Assembly: GCA_947458265.1 (NCBI GenBank)
Contig: CANGYF010000006.1
Span: 124,001 to 188,000 of the forward strand
Length of the DNA stretch: 64,000 bases
Reading direction: 5' to 3'
Source of the DNA: Betaproteobacteria bacterium
GTDB lineage: Bacteria > Pseudomonadota > Gammaproteobacteria > Burkholderiales > CAIKXV01
A program made the position numbers and the translations under genes. Position 1 is the first letter of the stretch. Each line of letters opens with the position of its first letter. Shown one piece after another: positions 17,033 through 25,514 of this stretch. The notes under the pieces are model-generated. The model ran no database searches. It was not told where the DNA came from and worked only from the letters and a program-made list of their open reading frames with translations.

Positions 17033-18754
17033 CTACCGCTTGCCCGCCTCGTACACGACCCGGCCGCCGACCATCGTCAGCACCGGCTTGAGGTCCTTGA
17101 TGTCATCCGCGGGCACGCGGAAGTAATCCCTGTCGAGCACCAGGAGGTCGGCGTACTTGCCCGGCGCGAGCGAACCGAGGTTCGACTCCTGGAACACGAT
17201 GTATGCGTTGTTGCGCGTGTGCGCGATCAGCGCTTCCTCGCGGCTGATCGTCTGGCGATTCACGTGGTGGCCGCCGACCATCTTCCCGGTGATGGCGAAC
17301 CCCAGCGTGTAGAAGGGGTTCGACGTGGTGACCGCGGTCGCGTCCGAGCCCAGGCCCCAGCGGATGCCGCTGTCCTGGACGCGCCGGAACGGCGGCATGT
17401 CCCAGGCCTTGTCGCCGTGCACGCGGTGCATCAGCACGCCCTGGATCAGGGGCCGGCTGTGGATCTGCGCAGTCATGCCCAGGCGCTTCATGCGGTCGAG
17501 CTGAACCGCCGTCACCTGGTCGAGGTGCGAGAACGACCAGCGGAAGCCGCGGAACGGCACCTGTGCATTCAGCTTCTCGAACTCGGCGAGGTAGACATCG
17601 ATCACGTCCTCCATCTCGACGTGCGCGTTCAGGTAGATGCCGCGCTCGGCGAGTGCCCGCGCGATGCGCACCATCTGCGCGACATCCTCGGGACGCACGA
17701 CGGTCTCCTTGCGCAGCAGCTGCGTGGTCAGCGGCCCGTACATCGTCTCGCCGTATCCGACATGGTCGAAGTAGTCGTTGCCCTGGAACGGACGCAGGGT
17801 CGAAATCTCCGCCAGCACCTTGTCGACCTGCTCCGGCGTTGCCGGCTGCCGGATAGTGGTCCAGAACACCCGCACGTCGAGTTCGTCGCGCCTTGCGAGT
17901 TCCGCATAGGGCTCGTAGTGGCGCGCACTCATGCCGCGGCCGCCGGCATCCATCCAGCTGGTGATGCCCATCGCGTTGAGCTCACGCACCAGCTTGCGGG
18001 TATTGGCGAGCCAGGCATCGCGGTCCTTCAGCGGGATGCGGGCGGCGACGAACGCGACGCCGCCGGCACCGGTCACCATCCCGGTCGGCTGGCCGTCGGC
18101 GCCCTTCTCGATCACGCCATTGGGCGGGTTGGGCGTCGATGCGTCGATCTTCGCGCCGCGCAGCGCCGCGGTGTTCAGGGTGCTGTGCAGGTACACCGCC
18201 TGCAACACCACCGGATGGTTCGGCGCGATGGCATCGATCTCGGCGCGGGTGAAGCTGCGCTGGTCGTCGGTGAACTGCTGCTCCGACCAGCCACCGAGTA
18301 CCGAGATCCACTCCCCGGCCGGCGTCGTGCGCACCCTGTCGGCGAGCAGCTTCAGCGCCTGCGCCCGGGAGGTGATGCCGTCGAAGCGCAGTTCATCATG
18401 CTCGGCTGCACGGACCCAGTGCGAGTGGTTGTCGATCAGGCCCGGGATGACGGTCCGCCCCTGCAGGTCGATCACCTTCGTGGCTGGCCCGGCCATCTTC
18501 CGGATGTCAGCGTTGGTACCAGTGGCAGCGATGCGACGGCCGGACACGGCCAGCGCCTGCACGAACCGGAACTGGTCATCGACCGTCGCGATACGCCCGT
18601 TGACCAGGATCGTATCCGGTGCGGGTCGGGCTTCCGGCTTCGGCTGCGCCGCCGCCGGCAGCGTGACCACGGCTGCGATCGACAGCATGGCGGCCAGCGC
18701 GGTGCGGCGGAAGACTCGATGGATCACGGGCTTGTCGCTTCTGGAATCGTTCAT
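17033..18754 (-). CDS. Exported YtcJ-like metal-dependent amidohydrolase
   Basis: A 573-residue amidohydrolase of the YtcJ/N-substituted formamide deformylase type, with a signal peptide after a charged start (RRTALAAMLSIAAVVTLPAAAQ), which suggests a periplasmic location. It has the small beta-sandwich strand TILVNGRIATVDDQFRFVQALAV, the metal-binding GLIDNHSHW motif (HxH) after TVIPG, later His residues in LNAHVEMEDVIDVYL and SFSHLDQVTAVQ, and GLGSDATAV with the catalytic-metal Asp. It ends in the usual APGKYADLLVLDRDYF. The ATG at 18754 follows GGGGAG. It lies between E1 beta and E2, an unusual interruption of an oxo-acid dehydrogenase operon. It would hydrolyse an amide or imide C-N bond; the substrate is unknown. 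Confidence 0.9.
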   Translation of the reverse strand: MNDSRSDKPVIHRVFRRTALAAMLSIAAVVTLPAAAQPKPEARPAPDTILVNGRIATVDDQFRFVQALAVSGRRIAATGTNADIRKMAGPATKVIDLQGRTVIPGLIDNHSHWVRAAEHDELRFDGITSRAQALKLLADRVRTTPAGEWISVLGGWSEQQFTDDQRSFTRAEIDAIAPNHPVVLQAVYLHSTLNTAALRGAKIDASTPNPPNGVIEKGADGQPTGMVTGAGGVAFVAARIPLKDRDAWLANTRKLVRELNAMGITSWMDAGGRGMSARHYEPYAELARRDELDVRVFWTTIRQPATPEQVDKVLAEISTLRPFQGNDYFDHVGYGETMYGPLTTQLLRKETVVRPEDVAQMVRIARALAERGIYLNAHVEMEDVIDVYLAEFEKLNAQVPFRGFRWSFSHLDQVTAVQLDRMKRLGMTAQIHSRPLIQGVLMHRVHGDKAWDMPPFRRVQDSGIRWGLGSDATAVTTSNPFYTLGFAITGKMVGGHHVNRQTISREEALIAHTRNNAYIVFQESNLGSLAPGKYADLLVLDRDYFRVPADDIKDLKPVLTMVGGRVVYEAGKR

Positions 18755-18896
18755 TGGATGGCTCCCCCTGGTTGGCGAAACTGGAATGGCGGCTCCTGCC
18801 GCTCTGTCGTATGCACGCCGGCCGACCGCTCCGGCGTGCGTGTGCTCCTGCTTGCAGTGCTTCGTGTGCTGCCTGCGAGGCCGGCCGCTGCGCCGC

Positions 18897-19874
18897 TCAG
18901 CCGAGCCGCGTGCGCACCGTCTCGACGATGCGCGCGACCGACGGGATCGTCGCGTCTTCCAGCGCGTCAGCCGACGGCAGCGGGATGTGCGGAGTGGTGA
19001 TGCGGATGATCGGGCCGTCGAGGTCCCAGAAGCACTCCTCGGTGACGATCGAGGAGATCTCCGCGCCCCAGCCGCACAGCCGCGGGTTCTCTTCGACGGT
19101 GATCAGGTGGCCGGTGCGGGCCACCTCGGCGAGGATGGTCTGGGTATCGAGCGGCACCAGGCAGCGCAGGTCGATCACCGTGGCATCGATGCCATGCTCG
19201 CGCTGCAGGATCTCGGCCGCGTCCATCGAGCGGTGCACCATCGCCGCCAGCGCGACGATCGTGCAGTGCCGGCCCCGACGCAGCACTTTGGCCTTGCCCA
19301 GCGGTTCGTAATGTTCGCCGTCGGGCACTTCGCCCTTCATCGAATAGAGCGACTTCTGCTCGAAGAACACCACCGGGTTGCCGTCGCGCACCGCGGCGGC
19401 CAGCAGGCCCTTGACGTCGGCCGGGTAGGCCGGCGCGACGACCTTCAGGCCGGGCACGGTCATCGCCCAGTTCTCGAGCGACTGCGAATGCTGCGCACCG
19501 AAACGGGAGCCGGCACCGTTCGCGGTGCGGATCACCACCGGCATCGTTACCTGGCCGTTGGTCATGTAGCGCATCTTCGCCATCTCGTTGGCGATGATGT
19601 CCCAGCACACCGCCAGGAAGTCGGAGAACATGATCTCGGCGATCGGCTTCAACCCCGTCATCGCCGCACCCATCGCCGCGCCGAGGATGGCCTGCTCGGA
19701 GATCGGGCAGTCGCGCACGCGCAGCGGTCCGAACTCATCGAGCAGCCCGACGGTCGCCTTGAACACCCCGCCGGCATGGGCAACGTCCTCGCCCAGGAAC
19801 ACCACGTTCGGATCGCGCCGCATTTCCTGCGCGATGCCCGCCGCGACCGCGTCGCGATATGTCAGTTCCGCCAT
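18897..19874 (-). CDS. 2-oxo acid dehydrogenase E1 component, beta subunit
   Basis: A 325-residue transketolase-like subunit that pairs with the alpha subunit to form the thiamine-diphosphate site. Characteristic stretches: TYRDAVAAGIAQEMRRDPNVVFLGEDV, RVRDCPISEQAILGAAMGAA, with the Glu that activates ThDP, PIAEIMFSDFLAVCWDII, GSRFGAQHSQSLENWAMTVPGLKVVAPA and the C-terminal VIDLRCLVPLDTQTIL. The start overlaps the alpha-subunit stop by 13 bp, so translation is coupled and 1:1 stoichiometry is favoured. It is followed by the amidohydrolase gene after a 142-bp gap. Confidence 0.95.
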   Translation of the reverse strand: MAELTYRDAVAAGIAQEMRRDPNVVFLGEDVAHAGGVFKATVGLLDEFGPLRVRDCPISEQAILGAAMGAAMTGLKPIAEIMFSDFLAVCWDIIANEMAKMRYMTNGQVTMPVVIRTANGAGSRFGAQHSQSLENWAMTVPGLKVVAPAYPADVKGLLAAAVRDGNPVVFFEQKSLYSMKGEVPDGEHYEPLGKAKVLRRGRHCTIVALAAMVHRSMDAAEILQREHGIDATVIDLRCLVPLDTQTILAEVARTGHLITVEENPRLCGWGAEISSIVTEECFWDLDGPIIRITTPHIPLPSADALEDATIPSVARIVETVRTRLG

Positions 19875-20878
19875 GCCGTGCTCCCGTCTGCCCAGACATC
19901 CTTGTCGATCACGTCCAGCGAGGGCACCGGCGAAGCCTTTGCCGCCGTCGTCGCCTCGTCCACCTTGCGCTGCGTGTCTTCCTCGATCCCCTTCAGCGTG
20001 CCCTCGGAGAAGCCCAGCCGCAGCAGGCGCTCACGGTAGGTCGGGATCGGATCCTTCTTCAGCCATTCCTCGAGCTCGCCTTCCGGCCGGTACTTCGCCG
20101 GGTCGGCGCGCGAGTGGCCCGAGTGCCGGTAGGTGCGCGCCTCGATCAGCGAAGGACCGCCGCCGGCACGCGCCTTGTCGATCGCCGCCATCGCGGTCTC
20201 GTACATGATGTCGGCGTCGTTGCCGTCGACGATGATCGACGGCAGCCCGTAGGCCGCCGCGCGGTCCGCCGCCGGGGCATCTACCGCGGTCACCGAACGG
20301 ATCGGCGTGTATTCCATGTAGAAGTTGTTCTCGCAGACGAACACCACCGGCAGGTTCCAGATCACCGAGAAGTTGAGCGCCTCGTGGAAGGCTCCGATGT
20401 TGGTCGTGCCGTCGCCGAAGAAGCACACGGCCACCTGCTTGGTGCCTCGGTACTGCGCCGACCAGGCAGCGCCGGCAGCGATCGGCAGATGCGCGCCGAT
20501 GATCGCGTACGAGCCCATCACGCCCTTCTCGACGTCGGTCAGGTGCATCGACCCGCCCTTGCCGCCGAGCAGGCCGCATTCGCGGCCCATCAGCTCGCCC
20601 AGCACGCCGGTCATCGACGCACCGCGCGCCAGCGTGTGCGCATGGCCGCGGTAGGTACAGAACGTGTAGTCGTCGGCCTTCATCGCGACGCCGAACGCGG
20701 CGGCGATCGCCTCCTGCCCCAGGGACAGGTGGCTGGTGCCCTTGATCATGTTCTGCAGGAACAGGTCGAACGCACGCTTCTCGCACATGCGCAGCTCGAG
20801 CTGCAGCCGGAACAGGTCGAGGCGCGTCTCGCGCCCGATCTCGAAGGCCGGCTTCTTCGCTTTCGGAATGGCACTCAT
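19862..20878 (-). CDS. 2-oxo acid dehydrogenase E1 component, alpha subunit
   Basis: A 338-residue ThDP-binding subunit from the ATG at 20878 (AAGGGGAT upstream); the track's extension to 21472 runs into the upstream M24 gene and is spurious. Features: HLSLGQEAIAAAFG, TYRGHAHTLARGAS, GGKGGSMHLTDVEKGVMGSYAIIGAHLPIAAGAA, the ThDP/Mg motif GDGTTNIGAFHEAL through CENN, and the phosphorylation-loop-like EARTYRHSGHSRADPAKYR. This pattern fits the acetoin dehydrogenase and pyruvate dehydrogenase E1 alpha branch. With E1 beta and E2 it decarboxylates a 2-oxo acid or diketone to acyl-CoA. It is 32 bp downstream of an M24 gene. Confidence 0.95.
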   Translation of the reverse strand: MSAIPKAKKPAFEIGRETRLDLFRLQLELRMCEKRAFDLFLQNMIKGTSHLSLGQEAIAAAFGVAMKADDYTFCTYRGHAHTLARGASMTGVLGELMGRECGLLGGKGGSMHLTDVEKGVMGSYAIIGAHLPIAAGAAWSAQYRGTKQVAVCFFGDGTTNIGAFHEALNFSVIWNLPVVFVCENNFYMEYTPIRSVTAVDAPAADRAAAYGLPSIIVDGNDADIMYETAMAAIDKARAGGGPSLIEARTYRHSGHSRADPAKYRPEGELEEWLKKDPIPTYRERLLRLGFSEGTLKGIEEDTQRKVDEATTAAKASPVPSLDVIDKDVWADGSTAWRN

Positions 20879-20910
20879 CGAATCCCCTTGTGCTTGTCTT
20901 TGCTCATGAC

Positions 20911-22272
20911 TCAGTACTTGTTTGCGATCGGCAGTTCCTGCGCCGGGAACAGCGAGATGATCTGCGCGCCGTTGGGCGTCAGCACCACCTCCTCCTCGAT
21001 GCGCGCGGCTGACACGCCGTCCTTGGCCGGGCAGAAGGTCTCGACCGCGAACACCATGCCGGCCTTCAGTTCGTACGGATCCTTGAACGAGTTCAGCCGC
21101 GAGATCAGCGGCCGCTCGTGCAGGCCCAGGCCCAGGCCGTGGCAGAAGTTCAGGCCGAAGGCGGACATCTCGGTCTCGAAGCCGATCTCGGTCGACTTCG
21201 GGAACGCCGCGGCTACCTTGTCGGTGGTGACGCCCGGCTTGAGCATCGAGATCGCACCGTCCATCCAGGCGCGGGCCTTCTTGTACGCATCCTGCTGTGC
21301 CTTCGTGGCGCTGCCGACGGTGAACGTGCGGTAGTAGCAGGTACGGTAGCCCATGTACGACTGGATGATGTCGAAGTAGGCCTGGTCGCCCGGGCGGATC
21401 AGCCGGTCGGTGAAGTTGTGCGGATGCGGGCTGCAGCGCTCGCCGGCGATCGCGTTGATCGCCTCGACGCAATCCGACCCCATCTCGTACAGGCGCTTGG
21501 TGGCCATCGCCACCACCTCGTTCTCGCGCACGCCCGGCTTGAGCGCCTCGAAGATGTCCTGGTAGACGCCGTCGACCATGGAGCTGGCCATGTTCAGCAG
21601 GGTGATCTCGTCATGGTTCTTGATCTCGCGCGCCGCCAGCATCATCTGCTGGCCGTCGACGATCTTCAGCCCGAGCTTCTGCAGCGCGAACAGGAACGGC
21701 GGCTCGACCACGTCGATGCCCAGCGGCATGTCGGCCACGCCCTCCTGCTTGAGGATGTCGAAGATCTCCTTCGCCGCTTCCTCGAACAGGCCGACCGACG
21801 GGTTGATCGCGCCGCGCATGCCGACGTTGCCGGCGAACACATGGTTGGTCGGCAGCCACGGGCAGTAGATGCGGTGGTGGCGCGCAGCCGAACCGAAGTC
21901 CCAGATGTAGGGCTCGCCGTTGCCGGTGACCAGCGACCAGCGGGTCAGCTTGTCGCGCGCCCACTCGCCGATCACCGTGCTGGTGGTGTAGCGCACGTTG
22001 TACTGGTCGAAGCAGAGCATCGCGCCCATGCCGCTGCGCGCGAGCGCGGCCTTGGTGCGCGCCAGGCGGTAGGTGTGCAGCCGCTGGAAGTTGACCCGCT
22101 CCTCGAAGTCGACCTGCATCCGGCCCGGGGCCTGCAGCGGGCGGTCCCAGCGGTGGTCGGGGTCCGGGTAGTCCATCATCGTCTCGGCCAGCGACTTGCC
22201 GCGCCGGGCCTTGACCGGGATGTCCGCCGCCTTGACCTGCTGCGGCTCGACCTTCTTCAGCTTCTTAGCCAT
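20911..22272 (-). CDS. M24 (pita-bread) family protein, DddP/creatinase-like, partly degenerate metal site (M24-A)
   Basis: A 453-residue protein; the ATG at 22272 has GGAG upstream. An N-terminal creatinase-like domain (about 60-215) precedes the pita-bread domain (about 222-445). M24 enzymes normally bind two metals with D, D, H, E, E. Here the first Asp (Asp301 in YFDIIQSYMGYR), His378 (NFCHGLGLGLHERPL), Glu411 (MVFAVETF) and a final Glu (ARIEEEV, about 426) remain. The second Asp of the DxD position is Ile303 and the expected later Asp is Tyr (TCYYRTF). Similar folds without normal metal sites include creatinase, and the layout resembles the DMSP lyase DddP, so simple peptidase activity is doubtful. 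It lies between the first alpha/beta hydrolase and E1 alpha. Confidence 0.85.
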   Translation of the reverse strand: MAKKLKKVEPQQVKAADIPVKARRGKSLAETMMDYPDPDHRWDRPLQAPGRMQVDFEERVNFQRLHTYRLARTKAALARSGMGAMLCFDQYNVRYTTSTVIGEWARDKLTRWSLVTGNGEPYIWDFGSAARHHRIYCPWLPTNHVFAGNVGMRGAINPSVGLFEEAAKEIFDILKQEGVADMPLGIDVVEPPFLFALQKLGLKIVDGQQMMLAAREIKNHDEITLLNMASSMVDGVYQDIFEALKPGVRENEVVAMATKRLYEMGSDCVEAINAIAGERCSPHPHNFTDRLIRPGDQAYFDIIQSYMGYRTCYYRTFTVGSATKAQQDAYKKARAWMDGAISMLKPGVTTDKVAAAFPKSTEIGFETEMSAFGLNFCHGLGLGLHERPLISRLNSFKDPYELKAGMVFAVETFCPAKDGVSAARIEEEVVLTPNGAQIISLFPAQELPIANKY

Positions 22273-22355
22273 TCGATGCTTCTCCGTCGGTATGTTCGTA
22301 TCGTGTCCGGATGCGCGCGGCGCACCTTGCTGCGGGCAGTCCCGCCGCCGGCGCC

Positions 22356-23429
22356 TCAGCGCTTCGCGACCCCGAGCTGCGTGGCCATCCAGTCGGCCGT
22401 CTGGTCGCGGTAGGTGTACCAGTAGTTGTTCACCACGTGGTTGCCACCCTCGACGATCGACAGCGTCACCGGGCCGGAAACCGCGTCGGCCAGCTTCTGC
22501 GCCTGGTCGACGCCGGTCAGGCGGTCCTTGGTGCCGGCCAGGATGTAGATCGGGCAGGTGATGTCCTTCGCGCAATCGGCCAGGCTCACGCGCGCCGCGA
22601 CCCGTCCTGCCTCCTCGAGGTCCTTGCTACCGGAGCGTACACGGAACGCCTCGACGTTGATCACCGGCCGTCCCTCGAAGGTGGTCTTGCGCTGGTAGGC
22701 ACCGGACAGCGACACGCAGGCCTTGATGCGCTTCTCGAACGCCGCGGCGCGCGGCGCATAGTAGCCGCCGAACGAGACGCCCCAGATGCCGATGCGGCTC
22801 GCGTCCAGGTCACCGCGGGTCTCGATCCAGTCGACCACCGCCTTCACCGGCTTCTCGAACTCCGGGCAGATCGGCAGCTCGTACTCGGCCTCGCCCTGCC
22901 CCGGCCCGTCGAACGGCAGCGTCGCCACGCCGCGCGCGAGGAAGCGATTCTCGTAGTCGTCCATCTCCTCCTTGGTGGAGTCCAGGCCCATGCACATCAC
23001 CACCACCGGCGGATTGACCACGCCCTTCGGCTTGCGCAGGTTGCCGTAGAGCACCTTGCCCTCGTAGGGGATCGCAACCCGTTCGCCCGGCGGATCGATC
23101 AGCGGCAGCGCCTTGTTGCGGCATTCGACCGCACGCATGTTGGCGGCCTTCTGCTGTGCCAGGTCGTTGACGAACAGGAACTTGCCGAAATGGTGGCAGA
23201 CCGCGGCGCGGGTGAAGTGCGCCCCGGCCGACAGACGGTAGCCCTCTGCCAGCGCCTGCTCGCCGAGGGCCTCGTGCACCTTCGCACGCTCGCCCCAGGC
23301 AGCGCACCAGTCCTCCCAGGTCTCGCAGGCTGCGGTGACCTCGGCGAAGTCGGCCGACGGCACGCCGTTGATGATGAAGCGCGGCGACCAGTGGTCGATC
23401 GCGGACTGTACGCGGGGATCCCTTGCCAT
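22356..23429 (-). CDS. Alpha/beta hydrolase related to 2,6-dihydroxypseudooxynicotine hydrolase (A)
   Basis: A 357-residue protein with a helical N-terminal cap region (1-110) rich in Trp, His and Phe, then an alpha/beta hydrolase domain. Nucleophile Ser219 is in GIWGVSFGGYYAPR, with Asp302 in AGTKDRL and His331 in VEGGNHVVNN. The triad spacing matches what I recall for the nicotine-pathway C-C hydrolase 2,6-dihydroxypseudooxynicotine hydrolase (Ser217, Asp300, His329), so C-C or ester cleavage of a substituted ketone is plausible. LPFDGPGQGEAEYEL provides the oxyanion-side loop. The ATG follows AGGAAGAA. A close paralogue lies at 31324-32394 with conserved cap sequence. It is 12 bp downstream of Bug4. 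Confidence 0.88.
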   Translation of the reverse strand: MARDPRVQSAIDHWSPRFIINGVPSADFAEVTAACETWEDWCAAWGERAKVHEALGEQALAEGYRLSAGAHFTRAAVCHHFGKFLFVNDLAQQKAANMRAVECRNKALPLIDPPGERVAIPYEGKVLYGNLRKPKGVVNPPVVVMCMGLDSTKEEMDDYENRFLARGVATLPFDGPGQGEAEYELPICPEFEKPVKAVVDWIETRGDLDASRIGIWGVSFGGYYAPRAAAFEKRIKACVSLSGAYQRKTTFEGRPVINVEAFRVRSGSKDLEEAGRVAARVSLADCAKDITCPIYILAGTKDRLTGVDQAQKLADAVSGPVTLSIVEGGNHVVNNYWYTYRDQTADWMATQLGVAKR

Positions 23430-23441
23430 GTTCCGTTCTTC

Positions 23442-24473
23442 CTAGTCGATGCGCAGGTTGGCCTGCTTGATGAGTTTCGCGTAGCGCGGGTACTCGGCCT
23501 TCATCAGCGCGAGGAACTCGGCCGATGTCGACGGCGCCGGGTCGCTGCCGCTCTTGAGCATGCGCTCGACCGTATCGGGCTCGCGCAGGATCTTGCCGAG
23601 GTCCGTCACCCAGCGATCGACGATCCGTGCTGGCAGCTTGGCCGGGCCGATGATGCCGAACCAGGTGTCGTACACGAAGCCCGGCATGCCGGCCTCGGTC
23701 ATCGCCGGCACGTCGGGGAAGCCGCTCGCGCGCTTGCCCGAGGTGACGGCGATCGGGCGCAGCCGGCCTTCGCGCAGCACCGGTGCGATCGCCGCCACCG
23801 GGAACACATAGTAGTGCACCCGCCCGGCGAACATCTCGGACAGCGCATCCGACAACAGCTTGAACGGCACGTGCACCGTGTCGATCCCGGCTGCCTGCCG
23901 GAAGAACTCACCGGCCATGTGCGAGCCGCTGCCGATGCCGGCCGAACCCATGTTGAGCTGGCCGGGACGCGACTTGGCATGCGCGAGGAACTCGGGCAGC
24001 GTCTTCACCGGAAGCTGCTGCGCGACGACCAGCACGTTGGCGAGCGATGCGATCTGCATCACCATCGTGAAGTCCTCGATCGGGCGGAACGGCAGTTCGC
24101 GCTGCAGCAGCGGCGCCGCGAGGTGCGGCGTGCCGATCAGCGCCATGGTGTAGCCGTCGGGCGCGGCCCCGGCGACGATCTGGCCGCCAAGGATGCCGCC
24201 CGCGCCGGGCCGGTTGTCGACCACCACCTGCTGGCCCCAGGTCTCGAACAGGCGTACACCCAGCGTACGTCCGAGGAAGTCGCTCGCCGCACCCGGCGGG
24301 AAAGGCACCACCAGTCGTACCGGACGCACCGGGTATTTCGCCTCCGCCGCCATCGCCTGCGAGGCCGGTGCGAACGAAACGGCCGCCAGACCGGCGACCA
24401 CCGCCAGGCGTACGACGGCCCCGAAGGCACGACTGCCGGGCGCCTGCCGCGCCCCGATTCCGAACGATTTCAT
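23442..24473 (-). CDS. Bug/TctC-family receptor (Bug4)
   Basis: A 343-residue exported receptor; the ATG at 24473 sits just after GAGGAGGAAGCC, only 10 bp beyond the stop of Bug5. Signal region RLAVVAGLAAVSFAPASQAMAAEA. The ligand-loop segment reads RLVVPFPPGAASDFLGRTLG, followed by VDNRPGAGGILGGQI and PDGYTMALIGTPH. It forms a tight tandem with Bug5 and runs 12 bp into the alpha/beta hydrolase A gene, so receptor and hydrolase may serve the same compound. Bug4 and Bug5 differ clearly in the pocket loop, arguing against recent duplication. Confidence 0.9.
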   Translation of the reverse strand: MKSFGIGARQAPGSRAFGAVVRLAVVAGLAAVSFAPASQAMAAEAKYPVRPVRLVVPFPPGAASDFLGRTLGVRLFETWGQQVVVDNRPGAGGILGGQIVAGAAPDGYTMALIGTPHLAAPLLQRELPFRPIEDFTMVMQIASLANVLVVAQQLPVKTLPEFLAHAKSRPGQLNMGSAGIGSGSHMAGEFFRQAAGIDTVHVPFKLLSDALSEMFAGRVHYYVFPVAAIAPVLREGRLRPIAVTSGKRASGFPDVPAMTEAGMPGFVYDTWFGIIGPAKLPARIVDRWVTDLGKILREPDTVERMLKSGSDPAPSTSAEFLALMKAEYPRYAKLIKQANLRID

Positions 24474-24483
24474 GGCTTCCTCC

Positions 24484-25503
24484 TCACTCGACCTTGATGC
24501 CTGCCTGCTGGATCACCTTTGTCCACTTGGCGATCTCGGATCTGTGGAATGCAGCGAATGCTTCCGGCGTGGTCGGCGTCGGCTCGGCACCCGCGGCGAG
24601 CAGCGCCTCGCGTGCCTCGGGCGTGCCGAGCACCGCGACGATGTCGCGGTTGATGCGCGTGACCAGCGTGCGGCTCATGCCGGCCGGCGCGAACATGCCG
24701 AACCAGACGTTGGCATCCAGCCCGGGCACGCCCTGCTCGGTGGTGCTCGGGATGTCGGGCGTGCCGGCGAATCGTTCCTTCGACAGCACCGCGATGGCGC
24801 GCAGCTTGCCGCCGCGCACCTGGGTCGCCACGGTCGACGAGGCGAGGAAGGCCGACTGCGTCTCGCCCGAAATCACCGCAGGCAGCGCGAAACCCGAGCC
24901 CTTGTAGGGTACGTGCATCAGCTTCGCACCGGTAATCAGGTTGAACAGCTCGCCCGACAGCTGGCTGCTGGTCGCACCGCCGGCGGAAGCGTAGGTCATC
25001 CCGGGCTTCGCACGCGCGAGCGCGACGAACTCCTTCAGGTTGTTCGCCGGCACCGCCGGATTCACCACCAGCGCGATCGCCGAGTTCGACATCAGCGAGA
25101 TCGGCACGAAGTCGCGCACCTGGTCGTAGCCGAGATTCTTGTAGAGAACGTTGGCACTGGCATGGGTGCCGATCTGGCCGACGATCAGCGTGTAGCCGTC
25201 GGGCGCGGCCTTGGCGCCGATCTGCGAACCGATGATGCCGCCCAGCCCCGCCCGGTTGTCGACCAGCACCTGCTGCTTCCAGCGCTCGGACAGGCGCTGC
25301 GCGGTGAAGCGCGCGATGATGTCCGAGGTGCCACCGACCGAGCCGGTGATCATGCGCACCGGGCGGATCGGCCACTGGGCTTCCGCAGGCTGGGCGAAGG
25401 CGGGAACGGACACGACCCCGGACAGCCCGGTGAACGCGGCAGCGATGGCGACGGCTGCACTGCGCAGGGAGAAAGTACGGCGGCTGTGGCGGCGGATGTC
25501 CAT
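24484..25503 (-). CDS. Bug/TctC-family receptor (Bug5)
   Basis: A 339-residue receptor from the ATG at 25503 (weak GAAAGAA upstream); the track's start at 26748 reads through the whole M24-B gene in another frame and is wrong. Signal peptide includes AAVAIAAAFTGLSGVVSVPAFAQ. The pocket loop is unusual: the common PFPPGG is replaced by RMITGSVGGTSDIIARFTAQ. VDNRAGLGGIIGSQIG and PDGYTLIVGQIG follow. It lies 11 bp downstream of M24-B and 10 bp upstream of Bug4, so all three are probably one transcript. Confidence 0.9.
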   Translation of the reverse strand: MDIRRHSRRTFSLRSAAVAIAAAFTGLSGVVSVPAFAQPAEAQWPIRPVRMITGSVGGTSDIIARFTAQRLSERWKQQVLVDNRAGLGGIIGSQIGAKAAPDGYTLIVGQIGTHASANVLYKNLGYDQVRDFVPISLMSNSAIALVVNPAVPANNLKEFVALARAKPGMTYASAGGATSSQLSGELFNLITGAKLMHVPYKGSGFALPAVISGETQSAFLASSTVATQVRGGKLRAIAVLSKERFAGTPDIPSTTEQGVPGLDANVWFGMFAPAGMSRTLVTRINRDIVAVLGTPEAREALLAAGAEPTPTTPEAFAAFHRSEIAKWTKVIQQAGIKVE

Positions 25504-25514
25504 CGTGGGTTCTT

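Noticed and set aside
20879-21472. Extended E1 alpha start at 21472
   Set aside because: The extension overlaps M24-A out of frame and is Arg/Gly-rich; ATG 20878 has an SD and the family's normal length.
20911-22272. Calling M24-A the DMSP lyase DddP
   Set aside because: Two of the Asp positions I associate with DddP metal binding are Ile and Tyr here, so the assignment is not safe.
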